From Zygnema cylindricum (taxonomy: Eukaryota > Streptophyta > Zygnematophyceae > Zygnematales > Zygnemataceae): 64,000 bases of DNA. Positions 1 to 11,712 of the stretch are shown in pieces. How positions within the stretch are numbered: position 1 is the first letter of the stretch; each line of letters begins with the position of its first letter. Location of the stretch: positions 62,001 through 126,000 of the forward strand of contig JBBHKE010001424.1 in assembly GCA_037447655.1 (NCBI GenBank), written 5' to 3'. The translations under genes and the position numbers were made by a program. The notes beneath the pieces are model-generated. The model saw nothing but the letters and a program-made list of their open reading frames with translations. It was not told where the DNA came from and did not search any database.

Positions 1-1689
1 GTTAGGCTAAGTGCGCGACTCAGGGGAGAAAATGCAGCCATTGCTCACTCAGCACACATAGAAGAGCCTCTAACGTTGACAGAAGCTTTTTCGAGTAATG
101 AAAGGGAACACTGGGTGGAAGCGGTTAATGAAGAAATTAAGTCCATCATGGAGGCCCAAACATGGGATCTGGTGAAACTTCCTCCTGGAAGAAAAGCTAT
201 TGGAAGTAAACGGGTGTTTAAATTATAATTGAACCCAGATAATACCATAGACACGTAAAAGGCTCATTTGGTTGCTAAGGGATATAATCAAAAGGAGGGG
301 ATAGATTGTGAAGAAACTTTTTCACCGGTTGTAAGGTTTTCATCTATCCGCATCTTACTTACATTAGCTGCCATAAAGAATCTTAACATCCATCAAATGG
401 ATGTAAAAATTGCCTTTTTGCATGGTGATTTAGATGAGGTCATTTATATGAAGCAGCCTGAGGGTTATGAGGAAGCTTGAAAAGAAAATCTTGTGTACAG
501 ACTTTTCAAATCTTTGTATGGCCTAAAACAGGCCCCTAGGCAATGAAACCGAAAGTTAGATGAGTTCTTGACAGGATTAGGATTTACAAGAATTAGCTCA
601 GATCATTCAGTATATGTGATGTGTGGTCATAATTCTGATGAGGTGATATTCATTGTTGTGTATGTCGATGATTTGCTGTTATTTAGTAGGAACAAATAAA
701 GAATTGCTATAGTAAAACATGCTCTTAATTCACAATTTGAAATGAAGGATTTGGGTGAGGCAAAATATATCCATGGCATACAAGTTGAAAGAGATAGAGA
801 AAAGAAAATCATTAGGCTAACTTAAAAAGAAGCGATAGGAAACATATTGGAAAATTTTGGTTTGGTTGTTGCCAAAGGTTGTGCAACTCCTATAGAGTAT
901 AAGCAAAAACTTGAAGGAATGGAGCATGAGTTTGGAGTCATAATAGATGAGGAACTCAGTGCAGAAGAGCAAAAGTTTATGTCCCAAGTACCCTATAGAC
1001 AAGTAGTAGGAAGTCTGATTTACTTCATGAATTGTGTTAGGCCCGATATAGCTGTAACTGTTGGTGTGTTGAGCAAAAGTTTGCAAAATCCACGAAAGAG
1101 AGACTGGGAAGCAGCAAAAAGGGTCTTAAGGTATCTTGTTGGGACTAGAAATCTTTGTCTTACTTTGGGAGGGGACAAGGTTGGCATTAATACTAGGAGT
1201 GATGCTAGCTATGGTGATGTGCGTAGTAGGAAGTCTACAACTGGGTATGTCATTCAGATTGGAAGTGGAACTTGTAGTTGGAGTAGCAAACTTCAAAAGG
1301 TCACGGCTCAATCTACTATGGAAGCCGAATACATGGCTGCGAGTGCAGCCTTGAAAGAGCTGCTATGGATTAAGGCATTTCTTCAAGAATTCAGTTTTAC
1401 ACAACACGGGACACAAATAATATGGTGCGACAATCAAGCAGCCATTTTTGTGGCTACAAACCCAAGTCACCATTTCAAGAGTAAATATATGGACATTCGG
1501 CTACATTTGATACGAGAGAAAGTATTTGCAAAAGTGGTCAAACTTTATTATTTGCCTGATGAGAAAATGGTTGCGCACATGTTGACAAAAGCCCTTCGTG
1601 CTCCTAAGTTGGAGTACTGCAGAGAAACATGTGGTCTAAGTGAGTATTTCTTCTTAAGGTTTAACGGGGTATTGAAAAGTAAGCTTTAG
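1..1689 (+). pseudogene. Ty1/copia pol remnant: reverse transcriptase and RNase H
   Basis: One reading frame (frame 1) runs from the window edge to the stop at 1689. It holds the copia reverse transcriptase: [10 protein letters not shown] near 270, [11 protein letters not shown] near 400, and the catalytic YVDD at 661-672. RNase H follows, with SDASYGD near 1198, AQSTMEAEYMA near 1306 and the WCDNQAA region near 1420. Six in-frame stops interrupt it, at 226, 256, 478, 544, 697 and 823, yet no frameshift is needed across 563 codons. At least one (544) looks like TGG to TGA. The 5' part (gag, protease, integrase) lies outside the window. A dead retroelement, not a host gene. Confidence 0.9.
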
Positions 1690-2204
1690 TAAGTCTTAGA
1701 AATTTGAGTCTATGACTTATAATAAATTTGGAATACCAACTGTTCAATATTGACCAAATTTAGTGTACATTTTTTGTAGTATCTACACAAATAGTTATCT
1801 TAAGTGAATTAGTGTGTAGGGCCACCAATGAATGTGGACATGATAAGAATCACCCGGATTTTTAGGGTATAGATATTGTTAGTGGACAATTCTGGTCCAA
1901 ACACTTAGATTTTTGTCAGTAGGTTGTCTGGTGAACCCTGTATATACGTTTTAGATATTTTGAGGATCTTTAGAGTATTTAATTCAATTAGGAATGATCA
2001 GTTTGATGTACAATGTACATTTTACACAAGAGTTAAGGAAATGAAAGCACTGAGTGGAGTGTAAGGTGTTTTGTGCTCTATTGTCTTTGATTTGCTTGTA
2101 GTACATGTTTGTTTGGTTGAAAGACCTCTTTCATTTGGAGTTACATATCTTACACTATAGATCTAGTCTACTAGGAATTTCTGTTTGGGTTTGTTTCTGC
2201 TGTC
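1690..2204. other. AT-rich flank of the copia remnant
   Basis: No gene seen. By position this should include the polypurine tract and 3' LTR of the preceding copia element, but no second LTR copy is present to define it. Confidence 0.4.
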
Positions 2205-2387
2205 ATGTCTACTGATGGCTCAGCTCTTGCTGCAAGTGCTCCTATTAGCTCTAGTGCTCCACCTACTCCTCAAGGGACGAATATCCCAGCTGGTGGAAGT
2301 GTGATTCCTACTGGGAGTGGATCACAGCCGAGTCTAAATGCCCATGACCTACAGCAATTCTTTCATGCTCTTGTTGCCGTGTACTAG
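2205..2387 (+). CDS. short Ser/Pro/Gly-rich ORF of unknown nature
   Basis: A 60-codon ORF starts MSTDGSALAASAPISSSAPP and ends LQQFFHALVAVY. I do not recognise it. Low-complexity N-termini of this kind occur in copia gag proteins, so it may be the start of a gag. Its last dozen codons merge into repeat DNA: 2360-2421 closely matches 8585-8645, so the 3' end is not native coding sequence. Probably not a host gene. Confidence 0.2.
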   Translation: MSTDGSALAASAPISSSAPPTPQGTNIPAGGSVIPTGSGSQPSLNAHDLQQFFHALVAVY

Positions 2388-2404
2388 CCATTCTCACATT
2401 TACG

Positions 2405-3904
2405 TACGCTTTTTACAAGTCAAAAGTATGGTTGTTTTATGGAATCAGTACTTGTCCGTACTATTTTGTACCAGTTGTTTTGTTTTTATTGTCAGAACAA
2501 CATTACATAGAATCTTGCCAAAAGTCAAAAGTAGGGTTGTTACAGGAATCAATACTTTCTGTACTATTTCGTACCAGTTGTTTTGTTTTTATTGTCAGAA
2601 CAACATTACATAGAATCTTGCCAAAAGTCAAAAGTAGGGTTGTTTAAGGAATCAGTACTTGTCCGTACTATTTTGTACCAGTTGTTTTGTTTTTATTGTC
2701 AGAACAATATTACAAATAATATTGCCAAAAGTCAAAATTAGGGATGTTTACAAGAATCAGTACTTGTCCGTACTATTTTGTAACAGTTGTTTTGTTTTTA
2801 TTATCAAAACAATATTACACAGAATCTTGCCAAAAGTCAAAAATAGGGCTCTTTACAAAAATCAGTACATGTCCGTACAAATTTGTACTAGTAGTTTTGT
2901 TTTTATTGTCAAAACAACATTACATTGAATCTTGCCAAAAGTCAAAAGTAGGGTTGTTCACAGGAATCAGTACTTGTCCGTACTATTCCGTACCAGTTGC
3001 TTTGTTTTTATTGTCAGAACAACATTATTTAGAATCTTGCCAAAAGTCAAAAGTAGGGTTGTTTAAGGAATCGGTACTTTTCTGTACTATTTTGTACCAG
3101 TTGTTTTGTTTTTATTGTCAGGACAACATCACATAGAATCTTGCCAAAAGTCAAAAGTAGAGTTGTTTACAGGAATTAGTACTTGTCTATACTATTTTGT
3201 ACCAGTTGTTTTATTTTTATTGTCAGAACAACATTACATAGGATCTTGCCAAAAGTCAAAGTAGGTCAGTTTATAGGAATCGGTACTTGTCCGTACTATT
3301 TTGTACCAGTTGTTTTGTTTTTATTATCAATACAATATAACATAGAATCTAGCCAAAAGTCAAAAGTAGGGTTGAAAAAAGTCAAAAGTAGGGTTGTTTA
3401 CAGGAATCAGTACTTGTCCGTACTATTTTGTACCAATTGTTTTATTTTTATTGTCAAAACAACATCACATAAAATCTTGCCAAAAGTCAAAAGTAGGGTT
3501 GTTTACAGGAATCAGTACTTGTCCGTACTATTTTGTACCAATTGTTTTATTTTTATTGTCAAAACAACATTGCATAGAATCTTGCCAAAAGTCAAAAGTA
3601 GGATTGTTTAAGGAATCAGAACTTGTCCGTACTATTTTTTACCAATTGTTTTGGTTTTATTGTCAGAACAACATCACATACAATCTTGCCAAAAGTCAAA
3701 AGTATGGTTGTTTTATGAAATCAGTACTTGTCCGTACTATTTTGTACCAGTTGTTTTGTTTTTATTGTCAGAACAACATTACATAGAATCTTGCCAAAAG
3801 TCAAAAGTAGGGTTGTTTACAGGAATCAATACTTTTTTGTACTATTTTGTACCAGTTGTTTTGTTTTTATCGCCAGAACAACATTACATAGAATCTTGCC
3901 AATA
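2405..3904 (+). repeat. tandem array of ~104-bp units, about 14 copies
   Basis: The anchor GTCAAAAGTAGGGTTGTT recurs at 2419, 2524, 2627, 2731, 2836, 2941, 3046, 3150, 3255, 3359, 3381, 3486, 3591, 3695 and 3800. That is 103-105 bp apart except for a 22-bp partial step at 3359-3381. Each unit carries AGTAC-ttgtcc-GTACT (an inverted repeat) and TTGTACCAGTTG. Single diverged relatives lie near 8215, 8935 and 10107, and the sequence entering the array matches 8585-8645, so the array seems to have amplified from a dispersed repeat. ORFs inside it are artefacts of the periodicity. Confidence 0.93.
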
Positions 3905-4221
3905 TTGTTAATTAGAGGTACATTGCCAATGGCCGGATTGGATTACCGCAAGACATTAACTCCAACGGTTATAATTCACGCCTTGTTGATTTTCAATTCG
4001 CGACTATTCATTCGGGTACCCACCTCAGTGTCGGTCTGAATCGAAGCCTCATGATGCGTGGGATGGAAAAGATACTTATCGCGATGGATTGACAGTAATT
4101 TTAAATAATTACGCGTGATATGTATGTAAGGACAAAGTGGGCCAGTCTAATTAAATCTAAAATCCAAAGTTATTTTGTGAGGTAAAAGCGGAAATCCCAA
4201 AATAGCAAAATAGGGGAGACT

Positions 4222-5042
4222 GTATAGCTATTAGTGTTAATACTTTTTTGCCACGCAAAACATCCTTCTCTGTACATTTGTTTGGTTTTAATTTGGGGCC
4301 GCCAATGGAGCTCCGAATTATCATATCAATCAATGCTGATTCAGTACCTGTAATTTTTACGCAGTATTCGTTACTTTAATAGCGATCGTTAGTTTTCGCT
4401 GTAGAATGTTCCAAAACGTACGAAAAGCGTCCCGTTAACCCTTAAAAATCCTTAAAAAATCCTAGAGAAACATACATAAATGTACGGTATTATACAAAAG
4501 GTGCACCCTAAAAAACCTAAGAGTACGGATAATCTAAGGCAATTGTAGTGTTATTTACCGAAATGTACGAAATGCAGGGGAAGTACCCTAAACACCCTAA
4601 AATCCCATGTTCAATAGCCCTAAAAGTACTAACATATAATGACGTCGTACGTAGATGTACGAAAGATGTAAGTCCGTAGAACTGAAATATACCGAAATGT
4701 ACGACAATGTACCCTAAAATCTCAAAATAATAACTATCAAAAGTACGAAAATATACAAACATTGTACGTAAATGTACGAATAAAAGTAATGAGAATGCAC
4801 GAGAATGTACCCTAAAATTCCTCAAACCCCCCTTAATAACCCTAAAAGTACTGATATGTACAAAGACAATACGTAAATGTTTAAAAAAGTACGGGCAGTA
4901 GTCTGGTAAGCATTTTATTGCATTTCATCATCGCTAAATGCGTATCGTGCGTAGTATTCGCACATTTGTTTCGTGCGTATTATGCGCATGGGACATCTAT
5001 GGCCAAAAAAAAATATAAACACTAATAGCGATTCGCGTGAAC
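4222..5042. mobile_element. ~820-bp element with TIRs of the 'ctattagtgtt' MITE family
   Basis: The left end (near 4222) reads ATAGCTATTAGTGTTAATAC. The right end (near 5040) read in reverse gives ATCGCTATTAGTGTTTATA, so the ends are inverted repeats. The same terminus bounds shorter MITEs at 52072 and 58095. No transposase is visible, and the interior holds GTAC-rich repeats. It looks like a longer non-autonomous member or a composite. Confidence 0.55.
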
Positions 5043-5700
5043 TATATAGAAGACAAGGTTAAAAGTACAGGAGTTTTGTCTTGCAATGACTTGGTACGAA
5101 AGTACATGGTACGCAAATGTAATTTCATGCGTATTATTTTTTCACATAGATGTCTCACTTCAACAGATTTTGACAATTTTAAGAAATTTTGTTTTTTTTC
5201 TAGTTTTTGCATCTTTCGTTAAATGCGTGTACTTTTCGTATGGATGGAATGTACGGTAGTTTGTACGAATGCAATGTACACAGATTTCTAAAAAAAGCAC
5301 GCGCGCAAAGACATTCTCGTTCCATAGTTGTCGAATTCGTACAAATTTCGATTTTTTTACGAAAATTGTGTATTATTCGTTATTTCATACTTTTCGTAAA
5401 ATTCGTACAGTTATTGTTGTACGGAAATGAACGGAGATGTAAAATAAACGGAAAATGTGACCAAATAAAATCTTTAAAAAATGTGAAAAAATCCAGAAAA
5501 TAAACAGAAATGTATGACATTTTTCAGAACGTGTACCCTAAAAACCTTAAAAGTACGGAAAATTTAAGGCAATTATACTGAAATATGAGGGAACGTAAGG
5601 GAATGTACTCGAAAAAGTAAAAATCCTTAAATCCCTCTTAAATAACCTTATAAAGAACAAAAATGTACTACCACTGTACGTATATGTACGAACTGTAAAA
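4485..5700. repeat. GTAC-rich degenerate repeat block
   Basis: Loose units of about 100-150 bp contain AATGTACGAGAATGTACCCTAAAA and neighbouring 'ccctaaaagtactga', near 4600, 4720, 4820 and again 5530-5690. A related block occurs at 7740-7920. No coding potential beyond short chance ORFs. Confidence 0.6.
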
Positions 5701-5709
5701 ATTAATGGT

Positions 5710-7735
5710 TCTTTTAGCATTTTATGGGTCTAAACATGTAAAATGAAATGCAAAAAAGAAGCAGGGGCACTCTGCCTCTAACTCCTCTCTTCAGCTCCCA
5801 CACTTGTCGCAGTCATTGAAGGTTAGAGAGGGAGCTAGAGCCATGGTTTTCTATGCTGTCTTGAGAGAGAGAGAAAGGCAGAGATTTTGGTATATTTACC
5901 AAAATGTACTTGACAGACCCAAAATTTGTCTTGGTACCTACCGTCCGGCAAGTCATCAGTAGTCAGTAGCTTTGTCCTATAGTCAAGGACAGTGCTAAGC
6001 TATATATGGTTTGACAAGTATTTAAAAACGTACATCTATCTTAATTCATTTAAAGGCGCGAACAAACATGTTGTAATAGGATCTCCTATCTCCCAGAAAA
6101 TCCCATTACTACAACCAATTTCAACCACACATTCCACACATTGGAAAAATACACATCCACATTGGAAAGCACTCACATAAGGATAAACTTTAAATTAGAA
6201 GAAGCTTTTGTCCAAATAACATTAGCTTGGTCTCTTGCCCTCGTGGCTTAACCCTTCTTTTTAAAGTGTTTTCCACTGCTCTCCACTCTTAATAATTCTA
6301 TCTTTTAACTACTAAAACACTACTTAGTTTGTAAGGGATTTCACTGCCGAAATGCTAATGCTCTAATTTGGTTTTAATCGCTCAAGACCAAGATCAGTTA
6401 GAATTTCCACAAACTTTTCCAAAAGAAAAGATGTTTACTCTCGTCTTAGACTTCACTATTTATCCATCATCGACTTGGACCAGCCAGGCCAGAGTCAACG
6501 CTCCGTTGAAGAGGTTTTACATTGGTCAATCATTGATCTGCAAGGACTCAGGCTGACCAATGCAAAAACGTGCGAAATCTCTTACTAACTACGTAGCATT
6601 TCTAACCAATCAAACGCTACGTTTCACTGCGTAACATTTACGTGCAAAAGTGCGAGCAAAACGAAACGCAACTTCGCATGAACGTGCGTCGCAAATTTCG
6701 CACGCGAAACTTCCTACGAATTCCCATAAAGTGAAAGTGACGTTTCGTACTAAAAATTCTACGAAACAAACCATCGCGCTTACCAAACAAAATATTGATT
6801 TCGTTTGGTACTTTATAAACGTACGCCTTAAATTCCGCGGCTAGTTTGACCTTTAACTCGTAACAATAAACACCCTTTCGTTATTTTGACCTCGCGTTGT
6901 CGCCTAAATACAATAATCACTATATCTTTAAAAATACAACTCCAAATCGTGCGATTCTTTCGCCGACGTCTATCAAATTGAAAACTCTATATTTGTCACA
7001 CTTAAATACCCATTTACGAACAACTTCAATCTGCTATTACTGTTACACATGTAGTATAGTTACAGTTAAAATATACGTACTGCTTACGGTACTTCGCGAA
7101 ACGGATACTGCGCATTTGTTTCAACAACGAAAACAAATAGCCCGCATCGATTTTTGACTGTTAGAATCAAAAGTTGTTTTTGATCAAACAACCACGATAG
7201 GTGCCGAGATCACGGAATAGGCGCTTTACAGGTTTTCGGTCACCGCCACGTCAAGCCCTACGTGGCACTACATAATTGGCTTGTGGCATCTCCAGAGAAT
7301 ATGGGAACTGATCTGGATATGGCAAGCATGAAAATTTCAGCCATGCCGTACAATGGCCGTACAGTAAGTACTTTGGCACCTATATATTTGTGTAAGACAC
7401 ACCCTTCTAATTGGTGTTGTACTCTAGTAGTAGAGGGTTTAGAGAGGGATATAGGACTTAGAAAATTTGGTAGGTAGCCCCCTCTCTCCCTGAGTGCTTC
7501 AGTACAAAAGGTCAACTTTGACCCTTCATAACTTACTGCTCAAGGGAGCAAATTCAAAAGACTCTTTTTGCTATTGACTCAAGGGAGTCTTCTCTTCACA
7601 GAGGTGAACGTGGTCCGAGTTTTTTATCTGCCAGGGTGGCAGTTATTCTTACTGAAACACAAAAGGGTCAGGGTTATCCTAGGGGCTTCGTGTGAGCTGC
7701 CCATTCTGAGGACCTATGGAGGTCTCAGAATTACG
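5710..7735 (+). mobile_element. old LTR (family B) split by inserted DNA
   Basis: 5730-6060 aligns with the LTR beginning at 37125: the CTGCCTCTAACTCC stretch, GGTACCTACCGTCC and the TTTGACAAGTAT region. 7080-7735 aligns with the second half of the same LTR family and with the 3' half of family A (GCGCATTTGTTTC, the TTTAGAGAGGGATATAGGACTTAG stretch near 7437, the direct 'caaggga' section). About 1 kb between them (6060-7070) matches neither and seems inserted. It holds only short ORFs, including a basic 64-codon one at 6650 that I do not recognise. Confidence 0.6.
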
Positions 7736-7739
7736 GGAA

Positions 7740-8110
7740 CAATGTAAAGCAGCTGTACTGAAGCAGAAGGGAATGTACGAAAATGTACTTATAAAAACCT
7801 TAAATTTAATAGCCTTGAAAGTAAGGAAAAATATGGACACTGTACGTAGATGTAAGTAAAATCCAAGGTTGCCATAGTGAAATATACAGAATGTACGAGA
7901 ATGTACCCTAAAAACCGCTAGTATGAAGTCAAAGTCAGTCAACGCATTCAACAAACTTTTGAATTTTGTTCCGTGCGCATATTCGTTATTTTTCAGGCAT
8001 TTCATGCGTGCGTTGTATGCGCAGAAGACATCTATGTTTTTTCAATATGGTACTATTATGTCGTTCACGTTGGCTGATATAACTTTGTTGTTCGTGTACA
8101 GATAGCTTTT
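7740..8110. repeat. second GTAC-rich repeat block
   Basis: Contains ATGTACGAAAATGTACTT, 'ctgtacgtagatgta' and 'gtacgagaatgtaccctaaaa', the same phrases as the 4485-5700 block. No gene seen. Confidence 0.55.
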
Positions 8111-8169
8111 AATACTACAGTATTCGTTCACACACTAATCATTGTAGTTATTTGTCATATAGTTTACTG

Positions 8170-9396
8170 AACCGTCGCTTCATCCGTCTCAGGATGAAGT
8201 TCCATTAGGGGAAAAAATCAAAAATGAGGTTGTTAACTGAATGTTTCACTGTTCCGTACAGTGTCGTACCATTTTTTTTTGTTAGTAAAAAATGACTACT
8301 GAATGACTGATTTGATTCTCCAAGGTTACGGGCATAAACCTTGACCGACGAATGCATGATCAGATAGGCCATCGGTGGAACGTTCGAGTTTGCAACAAGT
8401 GACCTGAAAGAGGTCAATTTTCAGAGCCCTGAACGTATAACATTGCGCCTCGTGGAAAAAAGTGGAAAAATATCCACGATGAACGCGCGATCGGGTGCAT
8501 ACACATTGCGTAGGCCATGTGCCTTCTGCCAAAGTGGATGCGAGGCCACCGAAAGATGCGAGAAAATCTTTGACGGAGGATATTCTTTCACGCTCTTGTT
8601 GCCATGTACTGACCATTCTGACATTTACGACGCTTTTACAAATCTTAAGTTTCGTCCGCTCGTACAGATTTTATTCGATAGGTCGTACGAGTCACTTTTT
8701 ACCTCCAATGGTTCTGATATTGCGTTATGACCTTGCTGTTAAAGATTTTATATAGATTCGCACGATCGAAATTGTTTCTTACGTGGAACCAACCAACATG
8801 CGCCACGCGATAAATAATACGGTTACTAACACGACACAATGGAACGAAGGCTTCCAATAAACGCATTTTCGTTTACTGACACCGCCTAATGGAACCACGG
8901 CCTAAGAGTCAAGTTTCGTCAATCGAAATGTGGGGTAGTTTACAGAAATCCGCGACTATCTGTACCAAACTTTACCGCTTATTTTGTATTTATACGCGAA
9001 ACAACATTACAAAGAATCTTCCCAATGCTCTCCGAAGATCTGGGAGTTAAGACTAGTCGTTAGATATTCATCCGCGAGGCGTTCACTTCATTTTTCTCTG
9101 TACTTGACAATGTACCTGTAGGAGGTGGGTTGGCAGCTACAGAAAAAAATTGATCGCGACATGCTAGTTGATTAAGTTATGTGTCACGATGGACAACCAA
9201 CGAAAATTGACAAAATTTGCACATGACATGTACCTTTAAAATGGCAACTAAAAATTTAAAAAAGAAATCTCGAAACGGTCTTTCGTTGCGCTATTTCTGG
9301 CAACGCTCTTTCGTCACACTATTTCTGGCAAAGGATTTTCGTCATGTTCGAAAACAGAAACTCAAAAAAATGACCTAGCGTAGAAGACTCGCATTT
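8170..9396. repeat. dispersed relatives of the 104-bp satellite, no gene
   Basis: 8215-8290 (aaaaatgaggttgtt... gtaccatt), 8585-8645 (tttcacgctcttgttgccatgtac...) and 8935-9025 (ggggtagtttacag... acattacaaagaatctt) each match part of the 2.36-3.9 kb array or its entry sequence. The rest shows nothing recognisable. Confidence 0.5.
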
Positions 9397-9404
9397 GCAA
9401 AAAG

Positions 9405-9840
9405 TAATGTTGGGTATCGGCTAAAATCATACCGCGATAATCTCGATATTCGATATATCATATATCGACCGGTCAGAGGCCTCGATATATCGTACCGGAC
9501 CAATATAAAATATCGCGATATATTTGATCAAAGGTATGTGTCCATACAGATTGCGTACAAAAATCGTACAGAAAATAGTACGGAAAGTCGTACGGAAAAT
9601 CGTAGCGCGCGCCACAAGGGGGGGGGGGGGGGGGGTGGGGGGGTGGGCTTTGTGAAAAAAAAAATTGGGAAAAAAAATGTGTGTATATATATATATATAT
9701 TGATATATATTTATATTTATATATCGCAAAAATATCGCGATATGAAGCTTCTCGATATATCGAAGCGATAATCGATTATCGGGTCCCTAAAATTCGGTAC
9801 ATATCGAATATCGACAAGTGGTCCTCGATACCCAACACTA
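9405..9840. mobile_element. hAT-type MITE copy 1 (436 bp, 8-bp TSD)
   Basis: Termini are TAATGTTGGGTATCG and CGATACCCAACACTA, inverted repeats of each other. The 8-bp direct repeat GCAAAAAG lies at 9397-9404 and 9841-9848, the size hAT transposases leave. The interior is rich in CGATATATCG palindromes and carries a G run near 9619-9647 after GCGCGCCACAA. No transposase, so it must have moved using an enzyme encoded elsewhere. Confidence 0.92.
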
Positions 9841-9848
9841 GCAAAAAG

Positions 9849-10159
9849 TACAAACGTGTTGTCATATTATGATTGGAACGCAAGTACATGGTACCCAAGT
9901 TAAGATTTGAAGTAAAATTTGTCGGTGTGAAAATTTGAAGGATATTCAATATCGGATCGTAGCTTACGTGGTGCCACTCAACGTAAAACACGTGGTTTAC
10001 ACACTCTTCGTGATAGAACATCGACTCAATCAACCCGGCCCGTAGAGTTGGCCGTACGATTACAGAAACGACTGATGGAACTTGACCGTAAGATTCCATT
10101 AGAGGAAAAGTGGGGTTGTTTACTGGACGTAGTAAGTTTTCGTACAGATTCGTACCATG
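9849..10159. other. intergenic, one satellite-like segment
   Basis: 10100-10160 (aaaagtggggttgtttactgg... cgtaccatgg) resembles the 104-bp satellite unit. No gene seen. Confidence 0.4.
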
Positions 10160-10325
10160 GCTAAACAAAATATCCCACGGCGATGCAAGGAACCCTTAAA
10201 TCCCATTGGCCCACATCTTCCTCGAAACATACTTCCGTAATGCCCTCCTTTTAGTTTGAATGCACCTTTCGGCCAAATTATTAGCTTGAGGGTTATCCCT
10301 AATGGTGAGTCGATGATATATCTAA
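10160..10325 (-). pseudogene. Ty3/gypsy integrase scrap
   Basis: Read on the minus strand, one frame gives DNPQANNLAERCIQTKRRAL followed by RKYVSRKMWANGI, a stop, then GFLASPWDIL. This is the stretch around the catalytic glutamate of gypsy integrases (HPQANGLAER-type). Nothing further of the element is recognisable on either side. Confidence 0.5.
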
Positions 10326-11381
10326 CACCTTTCCATTAAATTAAACACCAATCCAATCCACTAAGAGAGTTTTCAACTTCTTTTGTTTTACAAGATATGC
10401 TGCATTCCTCCACCCTTATTACAAAGCTTGGTAAAAGTGTTGAAGAATTAGTTTTCGATAAGGTTGACGCCACCACTTGATCCGAGCCTCTCGAGGTCTT
10501 TCCCTCCAATTCTTCACATGCTCGTTCTTCTCCTCTAGGGCTCCTATTTTTAGAGCTTCACTATTGGTTACACCTTTTCTTTCAGATGGTTCACCAACGC
10601 GTTTTTTATAATTAAGTCTTGTTTTCCTTTTCTTTCCGCTCTACGTTTCACACTTGCTTAATTCACCACCAACCTCAAGTTCATGATTGGCCTTTCCCTT
10701 ATCCACCTTTTATCGGCTCCCTTGTTTGCTCATAGGACCATGTTCTTCGATCCTATGGCGTCCATTTGCTTTGTCACTCTAACGAGGGAGAGATGACCTT
10801 GTTCACGAGAGTATTCCGACTATTGTTTTTGATGGTGGTATTTATTCACCAAGAGGTTTCACAAGTTAATCCTTCTCAACGAATTGGCATTTTTGCGCTC
10901 AAAGGCACGTGTTGTATATTAGTGACGTTTTATTGGCAAGCCCTGGGTAGTTTGACATGTTAGATTGGTCCCTCATGACGCTACTATAAAGGAGTGTGAT
11001 TAGACACACCCCAGTGCTATATGGGTCACTTTCTTACGATGGCGATAAATCTTCGATTGTTTAGGAGTTGATTTCGATGAGTTCCTCCATACTGCAAGTT
11101 CTTTATAGTTTTAGCATGAAAGCAATGAAATTATTGTTTTTATCGATCTTATCGAATTTTATTTTTGTAATAAAGTTATTGGTGGTCAACATTCTCTTGA
11201 GAGGGGGCCTGGGATTCCTCCTCCTTGTGTTTACTTCCTTTTATCGTCGATGTTTATCTTTACAAGAGAGCGAACTCCTATCCTCTCTCTATCTTCCAAG
11301 ATGGTTATGGATCGTGGAGAAAGAAATAGAGGGAGGGGGAGGGGAGAGAGTGCTAGAAATCCCTCAACATCCTCTTTAGAG
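10326..11381. other. intergenic, no gene recognised
   Basis: Short ORFs only (for example 10766-10963 and 11068-11379), hydrophobic and without motifs. No repeat partner seen within the window. Confidence 0.4.
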
Positions 11382-11712
11382 CCCAACCCTAAAAACCCTA
11401 AAACCTGAAAACCCTAAAAAAACCCTAGAAAACCCTAAAAAACCCTAAAAACCACACTCAACTTTATCAACACCGTAATCGATAACAGCCGACAAACCAG
11501 TGAAAACATCACATTAGTAAACGCTGAAAACCCTACAAAAACCTTACAGAACCTAAAAACCAGAAAACCTGAAAACCCTAAAAACCCTTAAAAACCCTAA
11601 AAAACACTCAGCTTTATCACCGCAATCGATAGCAGTCGACAAACCAGTGAAAACATCACATTAGTAAACCCTGAAAACCCAACAAAAAGGGTTTTTTAGG
11701 GTTTTTTAGGTT
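11382..11712. repeat. telomere-like CCCTAAAA tracts with an internal tandem duplication
   Basis: Runs of CCCTAAAA/CCCTAAAAAA at 11382-11455 and 11575-11610 flank two copies of a ~150-bp segment (cactcaactttatcaacacc... gacaaaccagtgaaaacatcacattagtaaa at about 11455 and 11605). The block ends at 11686-11711 with the same motif inverted (AGGGTTTTTTAGGG). The motif changes strand within one locus. Confidence 0.75.

Noticed and set aside
2405-3904. CRISPR-like array
   Set aside because: The whole 104-bp unit repeats. There are no unique spacers, and the setting is eukaryotic.
2432-4039. Overlapping 60-140-codon ORFs with repeated peptide blocks
   Set aside because: They arise from the 104-bp tandem units being open in several frames. 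No start context, homology or codon pattern supports a protein.
9538-9771. 77-codon ORF with a Gly run and Ile/Tyr repeats
   Set aside because: Lies inside the hAT MITE and reads through the G tract and a TATATA tract.
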